A DNA stretch of 64,000 bases, taken from the NCBI RefSeq assembly GCF_016428875.1, contig NZ_JAELTO010000008.1, positions 1-64,000 on the forward strand. Direction: 5' to 3'. The stretch is from Xylophilus sp. ASV27. Lineage in GTDB: Bacteria; Pseudomonadota; Gammaproteobacteria; Burkholderiales; Burkholderiaceae_C. The position numbers were made by a program, and so were the translations under genes. Positions within the stretch are counted from its first letter, which is position 1. Each line of letters begins with the position of its first letter. A model generated the notes under the pieces. The model was not told the origin of the DNA, did not search any database, and was given only the letters and a program-made list of their open reading frames with translations. This document shows positions 35,177-44,648 of the stretch, piece after piece.

Positions 35177-35698
35177 ATGGCTAAATTTCAACCCAAGGTG
35201 CAAACCGAAGGCCAAGACGACGGTTTGCGCGAGAAGATGATCGCGGTCAACCGCGTGACCAAGGTCGTCAAGGGCGGCCGTATCCTCGGTTTCGCTGCAC
35301 TGACCGTGGTCGGCGACGGCGATGGCCGCGTCGGCTTCGGCAAGGGCAAGTCCAAGGAAGTGCCCGCTGCCGTGCAGAAGGCGATGGAAGAAGCTCGCCG
35401 CAACCTGAAGAAGGTCGCGCTCAAGAACGGCACCCTGCACCATCAGGTGACGGGACACCACGGTGCTGCCAACGTGTTCCTGGCGCCGGCCCCCAAGGGT
35501 ACCGGCATCATCGCCGGCGGCCCGATGCGCGCCGTGTTCGAGGTGCTGGGCGTGACCGACGTCGTTGCGAAGAGCCATGGCTCTTCCAACCCTTACAACA
35601 TGGTCCGCGCGACCTTCGACGCTCTTACCAAGGCAACGACTGCCTCGGAAGTGGCGGCCAAGCGCGGCAAGTCGGTCGAAGACATCTTCGCCGCCTGA
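35177..35698 (+). CDS. rpsE: 30S ribosomal protein S5
   Basis: 173 residues, with the double-stranded RNA-binding-like N-terminal domain and the [19 protein letters not shown] block near 36. S5 shapes translational accuracy. The start at 35177 (MAKFQPK) is standard. Confidence 0.98.
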   Translation: MAKFQPKVQTEGQDDGLREKMIAVNRVTKVVKGGRILGFAALTVVGDGDGRVGFGKGKSKEVPAAVQKAMEEARRNLKKVALKNGTLHHQVTGHHGAANVFLAPAPKGTGIIAGGPMRAVFEVLGVTDVVAKSHGSSNPYNMVRATFDALTKATTASEVAAKRGKSVEDIFAA

Positions 35699-35711
35699 CC
35701 GGAGTATCGAG

Positions 35712-35894
35712 ATGACGACGCAACAAACCGTCAAGGTGCAGCTGGTGCGCAGCCCCATCGGCACCAAGGAATCGCACCGCGCCACCGTCCGTGGCCTGGG
35801 CCTGCGCAAGCTCAACAGCGTGAGCGAGCTGCAGGACACGCCCGCAGTGCGCGGCATGATCAACAAGATCAGCTATCTGGTCAAAGTGCTCTAA
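35712..35894 (+). CDS. rpmD: 50S ribosomal protein L30
   Basis: 60 residues, usual L30 length, with the [21 protein letters not shown] block. It lies between rpsE and rplO as in other proteobacteria. Confidence 0.97.
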   Translation: MTTQQTVKVQLVRSPIGTKESHRATVRGLGLRKLNSVSELQDTPAVRGMINKISYLVKVL

Positions 35895-35906
35895 CAGAGG
35901 CAAGAC

Positions 35907-36338
35907 ATGGAACTCAATGGCATCAAGCCGGCCGAAGGCGCCAAGCACGCGAAGCGTCGCGTCGGCCGCGGCATAGGCTCCGGCCTCGGCAAGACCGCTG
36001 GTCGTGGTCACAAGGGTCAGAAGTCCCGTGCGGGCGGCTACCACAAGGTCGGCTTCGAAGGCGGTCAAATGCCGCTGCAGCGCCGCCTGCCCAAGCGGGG
36101 CTTCAAGTCGCAGACGCTGAAGTTCAACGCCGAAGTGACGCTGACGGCTCTCGAACAGCTCGGCCTGGCCGAGGTGGACATGCTCGCCCTCAAGCAAGCC
36201 GGCCTGGTGGGTCAACTGGTCAAGGTGGTGAAGATCATCAAGACCGGCGAACTGACCAAGGCGGTGAAGCTGACCGGCGTCGGCGCTACCGCAGGTGCCA
36301 AGGCTGCCATCGAGGCAGCCGGCGGTAGCCTGGCCTGA
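35907..36338 (+). CDS. rplO: 50S ribosomal protein L15
   Basis: 143 residues with the Gly/Arg-rich N-terminal extension ([20 protein letters not shown]) that threads into 23S rRNA. It directly precedes secY. Confidence 0.98.
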   Translation: MELNGIKPAEGAKHAKRRVGRGIGSGLGKTAGRGHKGQKSRAGGYHKVGFEGGQMPLQRRLPKRGFKSQTLKFNAEVTLTALEQLGLAEVDMLALKQAGLVGQLVKVVKIIKTGELTKAVKLTGVGATAGAKAAIEAAGGSLA

Positions 36339-36377
36339 GCCTTCCTTCCCTTTAGCAACCGTTGAAAGACATCCGCA

Positions 36378-37691
36378 GTGGCTACTAGCGCAGCAACTCT
36401 CGCAAAGACCGGCAAGTTCGGCGACCTGCGTCGTCGGCTGGTGTTTCTGCTGCTTGCGCTGGTCGTCTACCGTGTCGGCGCGCACATTCCGGTTCCCGGC
36501 ATCGACCCGGCGCAACTCCAGCAGTTGTTCCAGGGCCAGCAGGGCGGCATCCTGAACCTGTTCAACATGTTCTCCGGCGGTGCGCTGTCGCGCTTCACCG
36601 TGTTCGCCCTCGGCATCATGCCGTATATCTCGGCCTCCATCATCATGCAGCTGCTGGGCTATGTACTGCCCAGCTTCGAGCAGTTGAAGAAGGAGGGCGA
36701 GGCCGGCCGGCGCAAGATCACGCAGTACACCCGCTACGGTACTCTGGGCCTCGCGCTGTTCCAGTCCTTCAGCATCGCCGTGGCGCTGGAAAGCTCTGCC
36801 GGTCTGGTGCTGAACCCGGGCTTCGGCTTCCGCCTGACCGCGGTCTTCAGCCTGACGGCGGGCACGATGTTCCTGATGTGGCTGGGTGAGCAGATCACCG
36901 AGCGTGGCCTGGGCAATGGCATCTCGATCCTGATCTTTGCAGGTATCGCGGCGGGCCTGCCCAATGCCGTAGGCGGGCTGCTGGAACTGGTGCGCACCGG
37001 TGCGATGAGCGCGATCGTGGCGATCTTCATCGTGCTGGTCGTGGCGCTGGTCACCTACTTCGTGGTGTTCGTGGAGCGGGGCCAGCGCAAGATCCTGGTG
37101 AACTACGCGCGGCGCCAAGTAGGCAACAAGGTGTACGGTGGCCAATCTTCGCATCTGCCGCTCAAGCTGAACATGGCTGGCGTGATTCCGCCGATCTTCG
37201 CATCGTCGATCATCCTTCTGCCCGCCACCGTGGCGAACTGGTTCAGCACGGGTGACTCCATGCGCTGGCTCAAGGACATCTCCGGTGCCCTGACGCCTGG
37301 TCAGCCGATCTACGTGCTGCTCTATGCGACGGCGATTGTTTTCTTCTGCTTCTTCTACACGGCCCTGGTGTTCAACAGCCGGGAGACCGCGGACAACCTG
37401 AAGAAGAGCGGTGCGTTCATCCCGGGCATCCGCCCTGGAGACCAGACCGCACGCTATATCGACAAGATCCTGGTCCGGCTGACGCTGGCCGGTGCGGTGT
37501 ACATCACCTTTGTCTGTCTGCTGCCCGAGTTCCTGATCCTGAAGTACAACGTGCCGTTCTATTTCGGCGGCACCTCACTGCTGATCATCGTCGTGGTGAC
37601 CATGGACTTCATGGCCCAGGTTCAGAACTATCTGATGTCCCAGCAATATGAATCGCTACTGAAGAAGGCAAATTTCAAGACTGGCGGTTGA
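36378..37691 (+). CDS. secY: Protein translocase channel subunit SecY
   Basis: 437 residues with ten membrane segments, the central pore of the Sec translocon. Signatures: [16 protein letters not shown] near 28, [15 protein letters not shown] near 76, and the cytosolic loop [18 protein letters not shown] start at 36378. Encoded, as usual, inside the spc operon between rplO and infA, with a 39-base gap before it. Confidence 0.98.
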   Translation: MATSAATLAKTGKFGDLRRRLVFLLLALVVYRVGAHIPVPGIDPAQLQQLFQGQQGGILNLFNMFSGGALSRFTVFALGIMPYISASIIMQLLGYVLPSFEQLKKEGEAGRRKITQYTRYGTLGLALFQSFSIAVALESSAGLVLNPGFGFRLTAVFSLTAGTMFLMWLGEQITERGLGNGISILIFAGIAAGLPNAVGGLLELVRTGAMSAIVAIFIVLVVALVTYFVVFVERGQRKILVNYARRQVGNKVYGGQSSHLPLKLNMAGVIPPIFASSIILLPATVANWFSTGDSMRWLKDISGALTPGQPIYVLLYATAIVFFCFFYTALVFNSRETADNLKKSGAFIPGIRPGDQTARYIDKILVRLTLAGAVYITFVCLLPEFLILKYNVPFYFGGTSLLIIVVVTMDFMAQVQNYLMSQQYESLLKKANFKTGG

Positions 37692-37697
37692 TTTTGC

Positions 37698-37916
37698 ATG
37701 GCGAAAGACGATGTCATTCAGATGCAAGGGGAAGTGGTCGAAAATCTGCCAAACGCAACTTTTCGCGTGAAGCTGGAAAATGGCCACATCGTGTTGGGTC
37801 ACATCTCGGGAAAGATGCGCATGCACTACATACGCATCCTGCCCGGCGACAAGGTGACGGTGGAGTTGACGCCCTACGACTTGTCGCGGGCCCGTATTGT
37901 GTTCCGCGCCAAGTAA
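37698..37916 (+). CDS. infA: Translation initiation factor IF-1
   Basis: 72 residues, OB fold, sequence [19 protein letters not shown] typical of IF-1. It occupies the A site during initiation. Its place between secY and rpmJ is the beta-proteobacterial arrangement (in E. coli infA lies elsewhere). Confidence 0.97.
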   Translation: MAKDDVIQMQGEVVENLPNATFRVKLENGHIVLGHISGKMRMHYIRILPGDKVTVELTPYDLSRARIVFRAK

Positions 37917-37949
37917 GCCGGAACGAACCATGAGTTTTAGGAGAATGCA

Positions 37950-38063
37950 ATGAGAGTTTCGGCTTCGGTCAAGAAAATCTGCCGCAACTGCAAGATCATC
38001 CGCCGCAAGGGTGTGGTACGCGTGATCTGCACCGACCTGCGCCACAAGCAGCGTCAGGGTTGA
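37950..38063 (+). CDS. rpmJ: 50S ribosomal protein L36
   Basis: 37 residues: [19 protein letters not shown] and so on to KQRQG. It keeps the zinc ligands (CRNC, then a Cys and a His), so it is the C-plus form. AGGAG site before the ATG. Confidence 0.97.
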   Translation: MRVSASVKKICRNCKIIRRKGVVRVICTDLRHKQRQG

Positions 38064-38082
38064 AGAGTTTTAGAGGACGAAC

Positions 38083-38448
38083 ATGGCACGTATTGCTGGC
38101 ATCAACATCCCGCCGCACAAGCACGCTGAGATTGGCCTGACCGCCATTTTCGGTATCGGTCGCACCCGCGCCCGCAAGATCTGCGAAGCGAGCGGCATCG
38201 CTTACTCGAAGAAGATCAAGGATCTGACCGACGCCGATCTCGAGAAGATCCGTGACCAGATCGCGCTCTTCACGATCGAAGGCGACCTGCGTCGTGAAAC
38301 GACGATGAACATCAAGCGCCTGATGGACATCGGCTGCTACCGCGGTTTCCGTCACCGTCGCGGCCTGCCGATGCGCGGTCAGCGTACCCGTACCAATGCC
38401 CGCACCCGCAAGGGTCCGCGCAAGGGCGCGGCGGCTCTGAAGAAATAA
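38083..38448 (+). CDS. rpsM: 30S ribosomal protein S13
   Basis: 121 residues with the [18 protein letters not shown] helix-hairpin-helix near 22 and the [14 protein letters not shown] basic tail. It forms the head bridge to L5. First gene of the alpha-operon part. Confidence 0.98.
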   Translation: MARIAGINIPPHKHAEIGLTAIFGIGRTRARKICEASGIAYSKKIKDLTDADLEKIRDQIALFTIEGDLRRETTMNIKRLMDIGCYRGFRHRRGLPMRGQRTRTNARTRKGPRKGAAALKK

Positions 38449-38467
38449 CCGGGACTGAAAGAGAAAC

Positions 38468-38872
38468 ATGGCCAAGTCTCCTGCCAATAACGCCGCGCAG
38501 CGCGTTCGCAAGAAGGTCCGGAAGAACGTTTCGGACGGCGTTGCACACGTGCACGCTTCGTTCAACAACACCATCATCACGATCACCGACCGCCAGGGCA
38601 ATGCCCTGTCGTGGGCTTCGTCGGGTGGCCAGGGCTTCAAGGGTTCGCGCAAGTCGACTCCGTTCGCCGCTCAGGTCGCTTCGGAAGTCGCCGGCCGTGC
38701 CGCGATCGAACAAGGCATCAAGAACCTGGACGTCGAGATCAAGGGCCCGGGCCCAGGTCGCGAATCCTCGGTGCGGGCCCTCGGCGCGCTGGGCATCCGC
38801 ATCACCTCGATCTCCGACGTGACGCCGGTGCCGCACAACGGTTGCCGTCCCCAGAAACGCCGCCGTATCTGA
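38468..38872 (+). CDS. rpsK: 30S ribosomal protein S11
   Basis: 134 residues with [18 protein letters not shown] near 28 and the C-terminal [16 protein letters not shown]. It is part of the platform near the E site. An intrinsic terminator follows it directly. Confidence 0.98.
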   Translation: MAKSPANNAAQRVRKKVRKNVSDGVAHVHASFNNTIITITDRQGNALSWASSGGQGFKGSRKSTPFAAQVASEVAGRAAIEQGIKNLDVEIKGPGPGRESSVRALGALGIRITSISDVTPVPHNGCRPQKRRRI

Positions 38873-38891
38873 GCGTTCGCGCTCGATGATG

Positions 38892-38920
38892 AGCCTGCGG
38901 CTACAATCGCAGGCTTTTTT
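38892..38920 (+). terminator. Intrinsic terminator or attenuator after rpsK
   Basis: AGCCTGCG (38892-38899), an 8-base loop, CGCAGGCT (38908-38915), then a run of six T. It lies inside the alpha operon, between rpsK and rpsD, so it should reduce expression of rpsD, rpoA and rplQ relative to upstream genes. Confidence 0.8.
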
Positions 38921-38943
38921 CCGCTTTTTTCCATAAGCCCACC

Positions 38944-38985
38944 GCTAGCCGCAACTGACGGCTAGCTCCCGCATCCTGCATGCGG
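38944..38985 (+). promoter_or_regulatory. Two hairpins in the rpsD leader
   Basis: GCTAGCCG/CGGCTAGC (38944-38951 with 38959-38966, 7-base loop) and CCGCAT/ATGCGG (38969-38974 with 38980-38985, 5-base loop) stand side by side just upstream of rpsD. This could be an S4-binding or processing structure; no described class is recognised. Confidence 0.5.
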
Positions 38986-39008
38986 AAGATGACACAAAGG
39001 ACGCTCAA

Positions 39009-39632
39009 GTGGCACGCTATCTCGGCCCCAAGGCCAAACTTTCCCGCCGTGAAGGCACCGACCTGTTCCTCAAGAGCGCACGCCGCTCCATCGCGGACAA
39101 GGCCAAGTTCGACTCCAAGCCCGGCCAGCATGGCCGCACTTCCGGTCAGCGCACGTCCGACTACGGCCTGCAGTTGCGCGAGAAGCAGAAGGTCAAGCGC
39201 ATGTACGGCGTGCTCGAGAAGCAGTTCCGCCGCTACTTCGAGCAGGCCGATCGCCGTAAGGGCAACACCGGCGCCAACCTGCTGTTCCTGCTCGAGTCGC
39301 GCCTGGACAACGTGGTCTACCGCATGGGCTTCGGCTCCACCCGCGCGGAAGCACGCCAACTGGTGTCGCACAAGGCGATCACGGTGAACGGCCAATCGGT
39401 CAACATCGCGTCCTACATGGTCAAGACCGGCGACGTGGTGGCCGTGCGCGAGAAGTCCAAGAAGCAGAACCGCGTCGTCGAGGCCCTGCAGCTGGCCCAG
39501 CAAGTCGGTCTGCCGGCCTGGGTGGAAGTCCAGATCGACAAGGCCGAAGGCGTCTTCAAGAAGGTGCCCGACCGTGACGAGTTCGGTGCCGACATCAACG
39601 AATCGTTGATCGTCGAACTGTATTCGCGCTAA
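39009..39632 (+). CDS. rpsD: 30S ribosomal protein S4
   Basis: 207 residues with the N-terminal [19 protein letters not shown] region and the S4 RNA-binding domain ([27 protein letters not shown], about 98-124). It nucleates 16S assembly and in E. coli represses the alpha operon. Here it is set off by a terminator-like hairpin on each side. The start codon is the GTG at 39009. Confidence 0.98.
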   Translation: MARYLGPKAKLSRREGTDLFLKSARRSIADKAKFDSKPGQHGRTSGQRTSDYGLQLREKQKVKRMYGVLEKQFRRYFEQADRRKGNTGANLLFLLESRLDNVVYRMGFGSTRAEARQLVSHKAITVNGQSVNIASYMVKTGDVVAVREKSKKQNRVVEALQLAQQVGLPAWVEVQIDKAEGVFKKVPDRDEFGADINESLIVELYSR

Positions 39633-39656
39633 TTCATTTCTGCGCTGCTCCAGCGC

Positions 39657-39684
39657 GAGGCGCCTTCGGGGCGCCTCTTGTTTC
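39657..39684 (+). terminator. Terminator-like hairpin between rpsD and rpoA
   Basis: GAGGCGCC (39657-39664), TTCGG loop, GGCGCCTC (39670-39677), then TTGTTT. A strong 8-bp stem with an imperfect T-tail; probably a partial terminator or processing site ahead of rpoA. Confidence 0.7.
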
Positions 39685-39768
39685 ACTCCTTGGCGCGCGG
39701 GGCACCGCCTGCCAGGGCTTCACAGCCTTACCGGTGTAACGAGCTGGGGGTATTGAGAGGAAGTCCGC

Positions 39769-40761
39769 ATGCAAACCAATCTGCTGAAACCCAAAGCCAT
39801 CAACGTCGAGCAACTTGGTCCCAATCGCGCCAAGGTGGCTCTGGAGCCCTTCGAGCGCGGCTACGGCCACACGCTGGGCAACGCGATCCGTCGCGTGCTG
39901 CTGTCGTCCATGGTGGGTTACGCAGCGACCGAGGTCACGATTGCAGGCGTTCTGCACGAGTACTCGTCGATCGACGGCGTGCAGGAAGATGTCGTCAACA
40001 TCCTCTTGAACTTGAAGGGCGTGGTGTTCAAGCTCCACAACCGCGATGAAGTGACGCTGTCGCTGCGCAAGGATGGCGAAGGCGTGGTCACCGCCGGCGA
40101 CATCCAGACGCCGCACGACGTCGAGATCATCAATCCCGATCATGTCATCGCGCACCTGTCGCAAGGCGGCAAGCTCGACATGCAGATCAAGGTGGAGAAG
40201 GGCCGCGGCTATGTGCCGGGCACGATGCGCCGCTACGCCGACGAAGCGACCAAGTCGATTGGCCGCATCGTGCTGGATGCGTCGTTCTCGCCGGTCAAGC
40301 GCGTGAGCTACACGGTCGAAAGCGCCCGTGTCGAGCAGCGTACCGACCTGGACAAGCTGGTGGTCGAGATCGAAACCAACGGTGCCATCTCGGCTGAGGA
40401 CGCCGTGCGCGCATCGGCCAAGATCCTGGTGGAGCAACTGGCGGTGTTTGCCCAGCTCGAAGGCGGCGAACTCGCCGCGTTCGACGCTCCTGCACCGCGC
40501 GGTGGCAACACGCCGTTCGACCCGATCCTGCTGCGTCCCGTGGATGAGCTGGAATTGACGGTGCGTTCGGCCAACTGCCTGAAGGCCGAGAACATCTATT
40601 ACATCGGCGACCTGATCCAGCGCACCGAGAACGAGCTGCTCAAGACCCCGAACCTGGGCCGCAAGTCGCTCAACGAAATCAAGGAAGTGCTGGCATCCCG
40701 CGGCCTCACGCTCGGCATGAAGCTCGAAAGCTGGCCGCCGGCAGGGCTCGACAAGCGCTGA
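39769..40761 (+). CDS. rpoA: RNA polymerase alpha subunit
   Basis: 330 residues. The N-terminal domain (about 1-235) dimerises and scaffolds the polymerase, with [20 protein letters not shown] near 27. The C-terminal domain (about 250-330) binds UP elements and activators, with the LRSANCLK-like and [15 protein letters not shown] helices. Start ATG at 39769 after GAGAGGAAG. Confidence 0.98.
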   Translation: MQTNLLKPKAINVEQLGPNRAKVALEPFERGYGHTLGNAIRRVLLSSMVGYAATEVTIAGVLHEYSSIDGVQEDVVNILLNLKGVVFKLHNRDEVTLSLRKDGEGVVTAGDIQTPHDVEIINPDHVIAHLSQGGKLDMQIKVEKGRGYVPGTMRRYADEATKSIGRIVLDASFSPVKRVSYTVESARVEQRTDLDKLVVEIETNGAISAEDAVRASAKILVEQLAVFAQLEGGELAAFDAPAPRGGNTPFDPILLRPVDELELTVRSANCLKAENIYYIGDLIQRTENELLKTPNLGRKSLNEIKEVLASRGLTLGMKLESWPPAGLDKR

Positions 40762-40877
40762 TAGAATTTGCGCCCCCGCTTGCGAGGGCGTTCTCGAGAA
40801 TTTCGGTCCCCTCTGGATCGAGTGCCACGGGCAGTACCTGATACGGCTGCCTGTTTTTATAACGAAAGGAAAGCACC

Positions 40878-41276
40878 ATGCGCCACGGACACGGTCTCCG
40901 TAAACTCAACCGCACCAGCTCGCACCGCCTTGCGATGCTGCAGAACATGATGAATTCGCTCATCGAGCACGAAGCCATCAAGACCACGGTCCCCAAGGCC
41001 AAGGAACTGCGCCGCGTCATCGAGCCGATGATCACGCTCGCCAAGGAAGACACGCTGGCCAACCGCCGCCTGGCCTTCAACCGCCTGCGTGACCGCGACA
41101 GCGTCACCAAGCTGTTCACCGTGCTCGGCCCGCTGTTCAAGGCGCGTCCGGGCGGCTACACCCGTATCCTCAAGATGGGTTTCCGCGTGGGCGACAATGC
41201 TCCCATGGCGCTGGTCGAACTGGTCGAGCGTTCTGCCGCAGAAGAAACTTCCGCCGAAACCGCAGCGGCCGAATAA
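40878..41276 (+). CDS. rplQ: 50S ribosomal protein L17
   Basis: 132 residues beginning [17 protein letters not shown], normal L17. A C-terminal Glu/Thr/Ala-rich tail follows the core. The 116 bases between rpoA and rplQ contain a weak hairpin followed by TTTTTAT (near 40828-40860). It is the last protein gene of the operon. Confidence 0.98.
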   Translation: MRHGHGLRKLNRTSSHRLAMLQNMMNSLIEHEAIKTTVPKAKELRRVIEPMITLAKEDTLANRRLAFNRLRDRDSVTKLFTVLGPLFKARPGGYTRILKMGFRVGDNAPMALVELVERSAAEETSAETAAAE

Positions 41277-41282
41277 ACAGGC

Positions 41283-41288
41283 TATAAT
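41283..41288 (+). promoter_or_regulatory. Perfect -10 box upstream of tRNA-fMet
   Basis: TATAAT 12 bases before the tRNA 5' end. No good -35 hexamer is seen 16-18 bases upstream. It would give a transcript starting only a few bases before the tRNA, separate from the ribosomal operon. Confidence 0.45.
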
Positions 41289-41299
41289 CTACTTCTTGT

Positions 41300-41376
<77 letters not shown>

Positions 41377-41410
41377 CACAATCAGTGATTCCTTTTGGGA
41401 GCCACTGTTC

Positions 41411-41441
41411 AAAAAGCCCACTCTCCGGTGGGCTTTTTTTT
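41411..41441 (+). terminator. Intrinsic terminator after tRNA-fMet
   Basis: AAAAAGCCCA, loop, TGGGCTTTTTTTT: a strong stem with a long T-run, ending the tRNA and probably the read-through ribosomal transcript. Its A-run also makes it bidirectional. Confidence 0.9.
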
Positions 41442-41452
41442 GGCCTTTCCGC

Positions 41453-42481
41453 ATGCAGCTTTCTTCCTCGCTACGTGCGCTGTCGTGGTGCCTGGTCCTG
41501 TCGCTGTCGGCATGCGCGCCGGTGGCGCGGGCGCCGGTTCCGCGGACACCGCCGCCATGCGCGCAGGCGTCGCAATGGCCGCCCATGGATCCGCGCGTCG
41601 CGACCTTGGTGGCCGAGGCCCGGCTGCAGCACCGGCTGTTCGGTGGGCAGACCATCGATCCCCAGGGGCATCTGGTGCAGGCCGGTTTCTACGAGGCCGA
41701 GACCGATCGGCCGCCGGGTGAGTCAACGCCCACCTGGCGTCGCGTACTGGGTTTCTGGCAGTCTCTCGATCCCGGCAAGCCGCGCGAGGTGCGCGGCGAG
41801 AACGGCCGCTTCACCCCTGTCGCTCCCTTGCTGGAAGCGCTGCAGGCGCAGGAGGACTCCGGCGCGCTCGACGAGCCGCAGCGCGCGGCGTTGGCGAACT
41901 CCGTGCTGCGCGTGGCCCTGGTCGACAACCCCTGGTCGGCCGCCTTCATCAGCTACCTGGAGAAGACCGCCGGCCTGGACGAGCAGGAATTCGCGTTCTC
42001 CGACGCCCACCACGTCTACGTGGAGCAGGCCTTCCGCACCGCAGCCGCCGAGCCGTCGGCTGCCGGTGCCGTGGCCGGCGCCTACCGCGCCTGCGACATC
42101 GCGACGACCACGCCCCGTGCTGGCGACCTGATCTGCCACACGCGCGGCGCGAGCGCCGGCCTCGACGGCTTCGAGTCGCTGCGCAGCGCTCTGGCGGCGC
42201 GGCGTCTGCCGCCGCTGCCGGGCCTGCCGATGCATTGCGATCTGGTGGTGGCGGTCGACCGCGAACACGGTCTGCTGGAGAGCATCGGGGGCAACGTGCT
42301 GCAGTCGGTCACGCTGCGGCAGATGGCGCTGGACCCCGCCCCTGTGTCCGCCGTGAGCCAGCGCTACTTCACCCGCCTGCCCGAGGACGACGCCGCATCC
42401 TGCACCGGCGGCAGCGCCTGCGCGCCGGCCGGCAACTTCAACCGCCAGCCGTGGGCCGTGCTGCTGCAATGGCGCAACTAG
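41453..42481 (+). CDS. DUF2272 family lipoprotein
   Basis: A 342-residue predicted lipoprotein (signal residues 1-20, lipobox LSAC). The mature protein matches the DUF2272 family, which is thought to resemble CHAP/NlpC-like cysteine hydrolases. The segment AYRACDIATTTPRAGDLICHTR and the later GLPMHCDLVVAVDRE fit a catalytic Cys/His arrangement. A role in the cell envelope, perhaps peptidoglycan-related, is inferred only. It is convergent with the molybdopterin enzyme gene (7 bases apart). Confidence 0.75.
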   Translation: MQLSSSLRALSWCLVLSLSACAPVARAPVPRTPPPCAQASQWPPMDPRVATLVAEARLQHRLFGGQTIDPQGHLVQAGFYEAETDRPPGESTPTWRRVLGFWQSLDPGKPREVRGENGRFTPVAPLLEALQAQEDSGALDEPQRAALANSVLRVALVDNPWSAAFISYLEKTAGLDEQEFAFSDAHHVYVEQAFRTAAAEPSAAGAVAGAYRACDIATTTPRAGDLICHTRGASAGLDGFESLRSALAARRLPPLPGLPMHCDLVVAVDREHGLLESIGGNVLQSVTLRQMALDPAPVSAVSQRYFTRLPEDDAASCTGGSACAPAGNFNRQPWAVLLQWRN

Positions 42482-42488
42482 GAGGCCG

Positions 42489-44537
42489 TCACACCGGCGC
42501 CACCTCGACCAGGCAGTCGTAGAAGGTTGGCGCCCGGCCCAGGTCGGTCAGGCGCTGGCTGGTCAGCTCGTTGACGTTGGTGCCATCCAGGCCCGACTTG
42601 CGCCACCAGATGCCCAGGCCGTGCACCACGCCGGCCCGGGCGCGCGCGCTGACCTCGGCCTTGCAGCGGTATTCGCCGCGCGCGTTGAAGACGCGCACCA
42701 CGGCCCCGGTGGCGATGCCGCGCGCGGCGGCGTCGGCGGCGTTGATCTCCAGCAGCGGTTCGCGCTCCATGTCGCGCAGGCTCTTTACGTTGACGAAGGT
42801 CGAATTGAGGAAATTGCGGGCCGGCGGCGAGATCATGGCCAGCGGGTAGGGCGAACCGGCTTCGGCCACCTCGTAATTGGGCAGGTGGTCGGGCAGGCCG
42901 TCCTGGCCCTGCGCGGCCAGGCGCTCGCTGAAGAATTCGCAGCGGCCCGATGGCGTGGGGAAGCCGCCCTGGGCGAACGGCGCCTCGGGCAGGTCCAGCG
43001 GCGCGAAGCCGTCCTGCAGCAGGCGCTCGAAATCGACCTGCGGGCCATACGCCTGCCGGCACAGCGCCTCGTCGTCGTCGCGAAAGCAGTCCTCGTCGAA
43101 GCCCATGCGCTGGGCCAGCGCGCGGAACACGGCGGTGTTGGGCCGTGCCTGGCCCAGCGGCGCGATGGCCGGGCGGTTCAGCAGCACGTCGGTGTGGCCG
43201 TAGGCGATCTGTATGTCCCAGTGTTCGAGCTGGGTGGTGGCGGGCAGCAGGTAGTCGGCGTAGTCGGCGGTATCGGTCTGGAACTGCTCCAGCACCACGG
43301 TGAACAGGTCCTCGCGCGCGAAGCCGGCGGCCACCTTGGCCGATTCCGGCGCCACTGCCACCGGGTTGCTGTTGTAGACCACCAGCGCCTCGACGCGCGG
43401 GCCGAAGCCGGGGGAGGCTTCGCGCAGCAGTTCGTCGCCGATGGTCGACATGTTGAGGGTGCGCGGCCGGCGCCCGGCCAGCAGATCGGGCCGCTGCAGC
43501 ACGGCGCGCTGCACCGGGAAGGCGCCGGAGCTGCTCAGCAGCATGCCGCCGGCCCGGTTCCGCCAGGCGCCGACCAGCGCCGGCAGGCTGGCGATGGCGC
43601 GCGTGGCGTTGCCGCCGCCGCGCACCCGCTGCATGCCGTAGTTCAGGCGGATCGCGGCCGGGCGGGTGGTGCCGTAGGCGCGCGCCAGTTCGCGGATCTG
43701 CGCCTCGGGCACGCCGCAGACGGCGGCGGCGCGCGCCGGCGGCCATTGCAGGGCGCGCTCGCGCAGCGCGGGCCAGCCGAGCGTGTAGCGCTCCAGGTAG
43801 TCGTGGTCCAGCCAGTCGTGCACGATGCATTCGTGCATCAGCGCAAAGGCCAGCGCCGCGTCGGTGCCGGGCAGCAGCGCCACGTGCTCGTGGCATTTGT
43901 CGGCGGTCTCGGTGCGGCGCGGGTCGATGCAGACCAGTCGCGCGCCATTGCGCTTGGCCTCCAGCGCCAGGCGCCAGAAATGCAGGTTGCTGCCGATGGA
44001 GTTGCTGCCCCAGATCAGGATCAACCGCGCCTCGGCGAAGTGCTGCACCCGCATGCCGAGCTTGCCGCCGAGCGTCTGCACCAGGCCTTCGCCGCCGGCC
44101 GAGGAGCAGATGGTGCGGTCCAGCAGCGAGGCGCCCAGTCGGTGGAAGAAGCGCCGGTCCATGCTCTCTGCCTGCACCAGCCCCATGGTGCCGGCGTAGC
44201 TGTAGGGCAGGATGGCCTGCGGGTCGCGCGCGGCGATGGCCGACAGCCGCGCCGCGATGTCGTCCAGCGCCTCGTCCCATCCGACCGGCTCGAAGAGGCC
44301 GGCGCCCTTGGGGCCGGCGCGGCGCATCGGCTGCAGCAGGCGCTCCGGGTGGTAGGTGCGCTCGGGGTACTTGGCCACCTTGGCGCACAGCACGCCGGCG
44401 GTCATGGGGTGCGCCGGGTTGCCCTGCACGCGCACGGCCACGCCGTCCTGCACCGTGGTCAGCAGGGCGCAGGTGTCGGGACAATCGTGCGGGCAGGCGC
44501 CGCGCACCGGGGGGGTGGAGGGGGCTGGCTGGGACAT
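42489..44537 (-). CDS. Molybdopterin-dependent oxidoreductase, [4Fe-4S] type
   Basis: A 682-residue member of the DMSO-reductase superfamily with bis-MGD cofactor and an N-terminal [4Fe-4S] cluster: Cys15, Cys19 and Cys23 in CPHDCPDTC, and Cys51 in GVLCAK. Formate-dehydrogenase/thiosulfate-reductase-like domains follow, with the C-terminal molydopterin dinucleotide domain at about 570-680. There is no Tat signal or partner subunit gene nearby, so it is probably a soluble single-subunit enzyme; its substrate is unknown. ATG at 44537 preceded by AGGAAAG; a GTG 13 codons upstream is possible. Confidence 0.85.
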   Translation of the reverse strand: MSQPAPSTPPVRGACPHDCPDTCALLTTVQDGVAVRVQGNPAHPMTAGVLCAKVAKYPERTYHPERLLQPMRRAGPKGAGLFEPVGWDEALDDIAARLSAIAARDPQAILPYSYAGTMGLVQAESMDRRFFHRLGASLLDRTICSSAGGEGLVQTLGGKLGMRVQHFAEARLILIWGSNSIGSNLHFWRLALEAKRNGARLVCIDPRRTETADKCHEHVALLPGTDAALAFALMHECIVHDWLDHDYLERYTLGWPALRERALQWPPARAAAVCGVPEAQIRELARAYGTTRPAAIRLNYGMQRVRGGGNATRAIASLPALVGAWRNRAGGMLLSSSGAFPVQRAVLQRPDLLAGRRPRTLNMSTIGDELLREASPGFGPRVEALVVYNSNPVAVAPESAKVAAGFAREDLFTVVLEQFQTDTADYADYLLPATTQLEHWDIQIAYGHTDVLLNRPAIAPLGQARPNTAVFRALAQRMGFDEDCFRDDDEALCRQAYGPQVDFERLLQDGFAPLDLPEAPFAQGGFPTPSGRCEFFSERLAAQGQDGLPDHLPNYEVAEAGSPYPLAMISPPARNFLNSTFVNVKSLRDMEREPLLEINAADAAARGIATGAVVRVFNARGEYRCKAEVSARARAGVVHGLGIWWRKSGLDGTNVNELTSQRLTDLGRAPTFYDCLVEVAPV

Positions 44538-44648
44538 GGCCTGGCTTTCCTGTAGGGGCTGTGCCGCATTGTCCACCGAGCTGCGGGGTTAGACTGTGCC
44601 GCACCACCGGCGCGCAGCCTCCGCGCGGGCGCGCCGCAGGAGCTCCAC

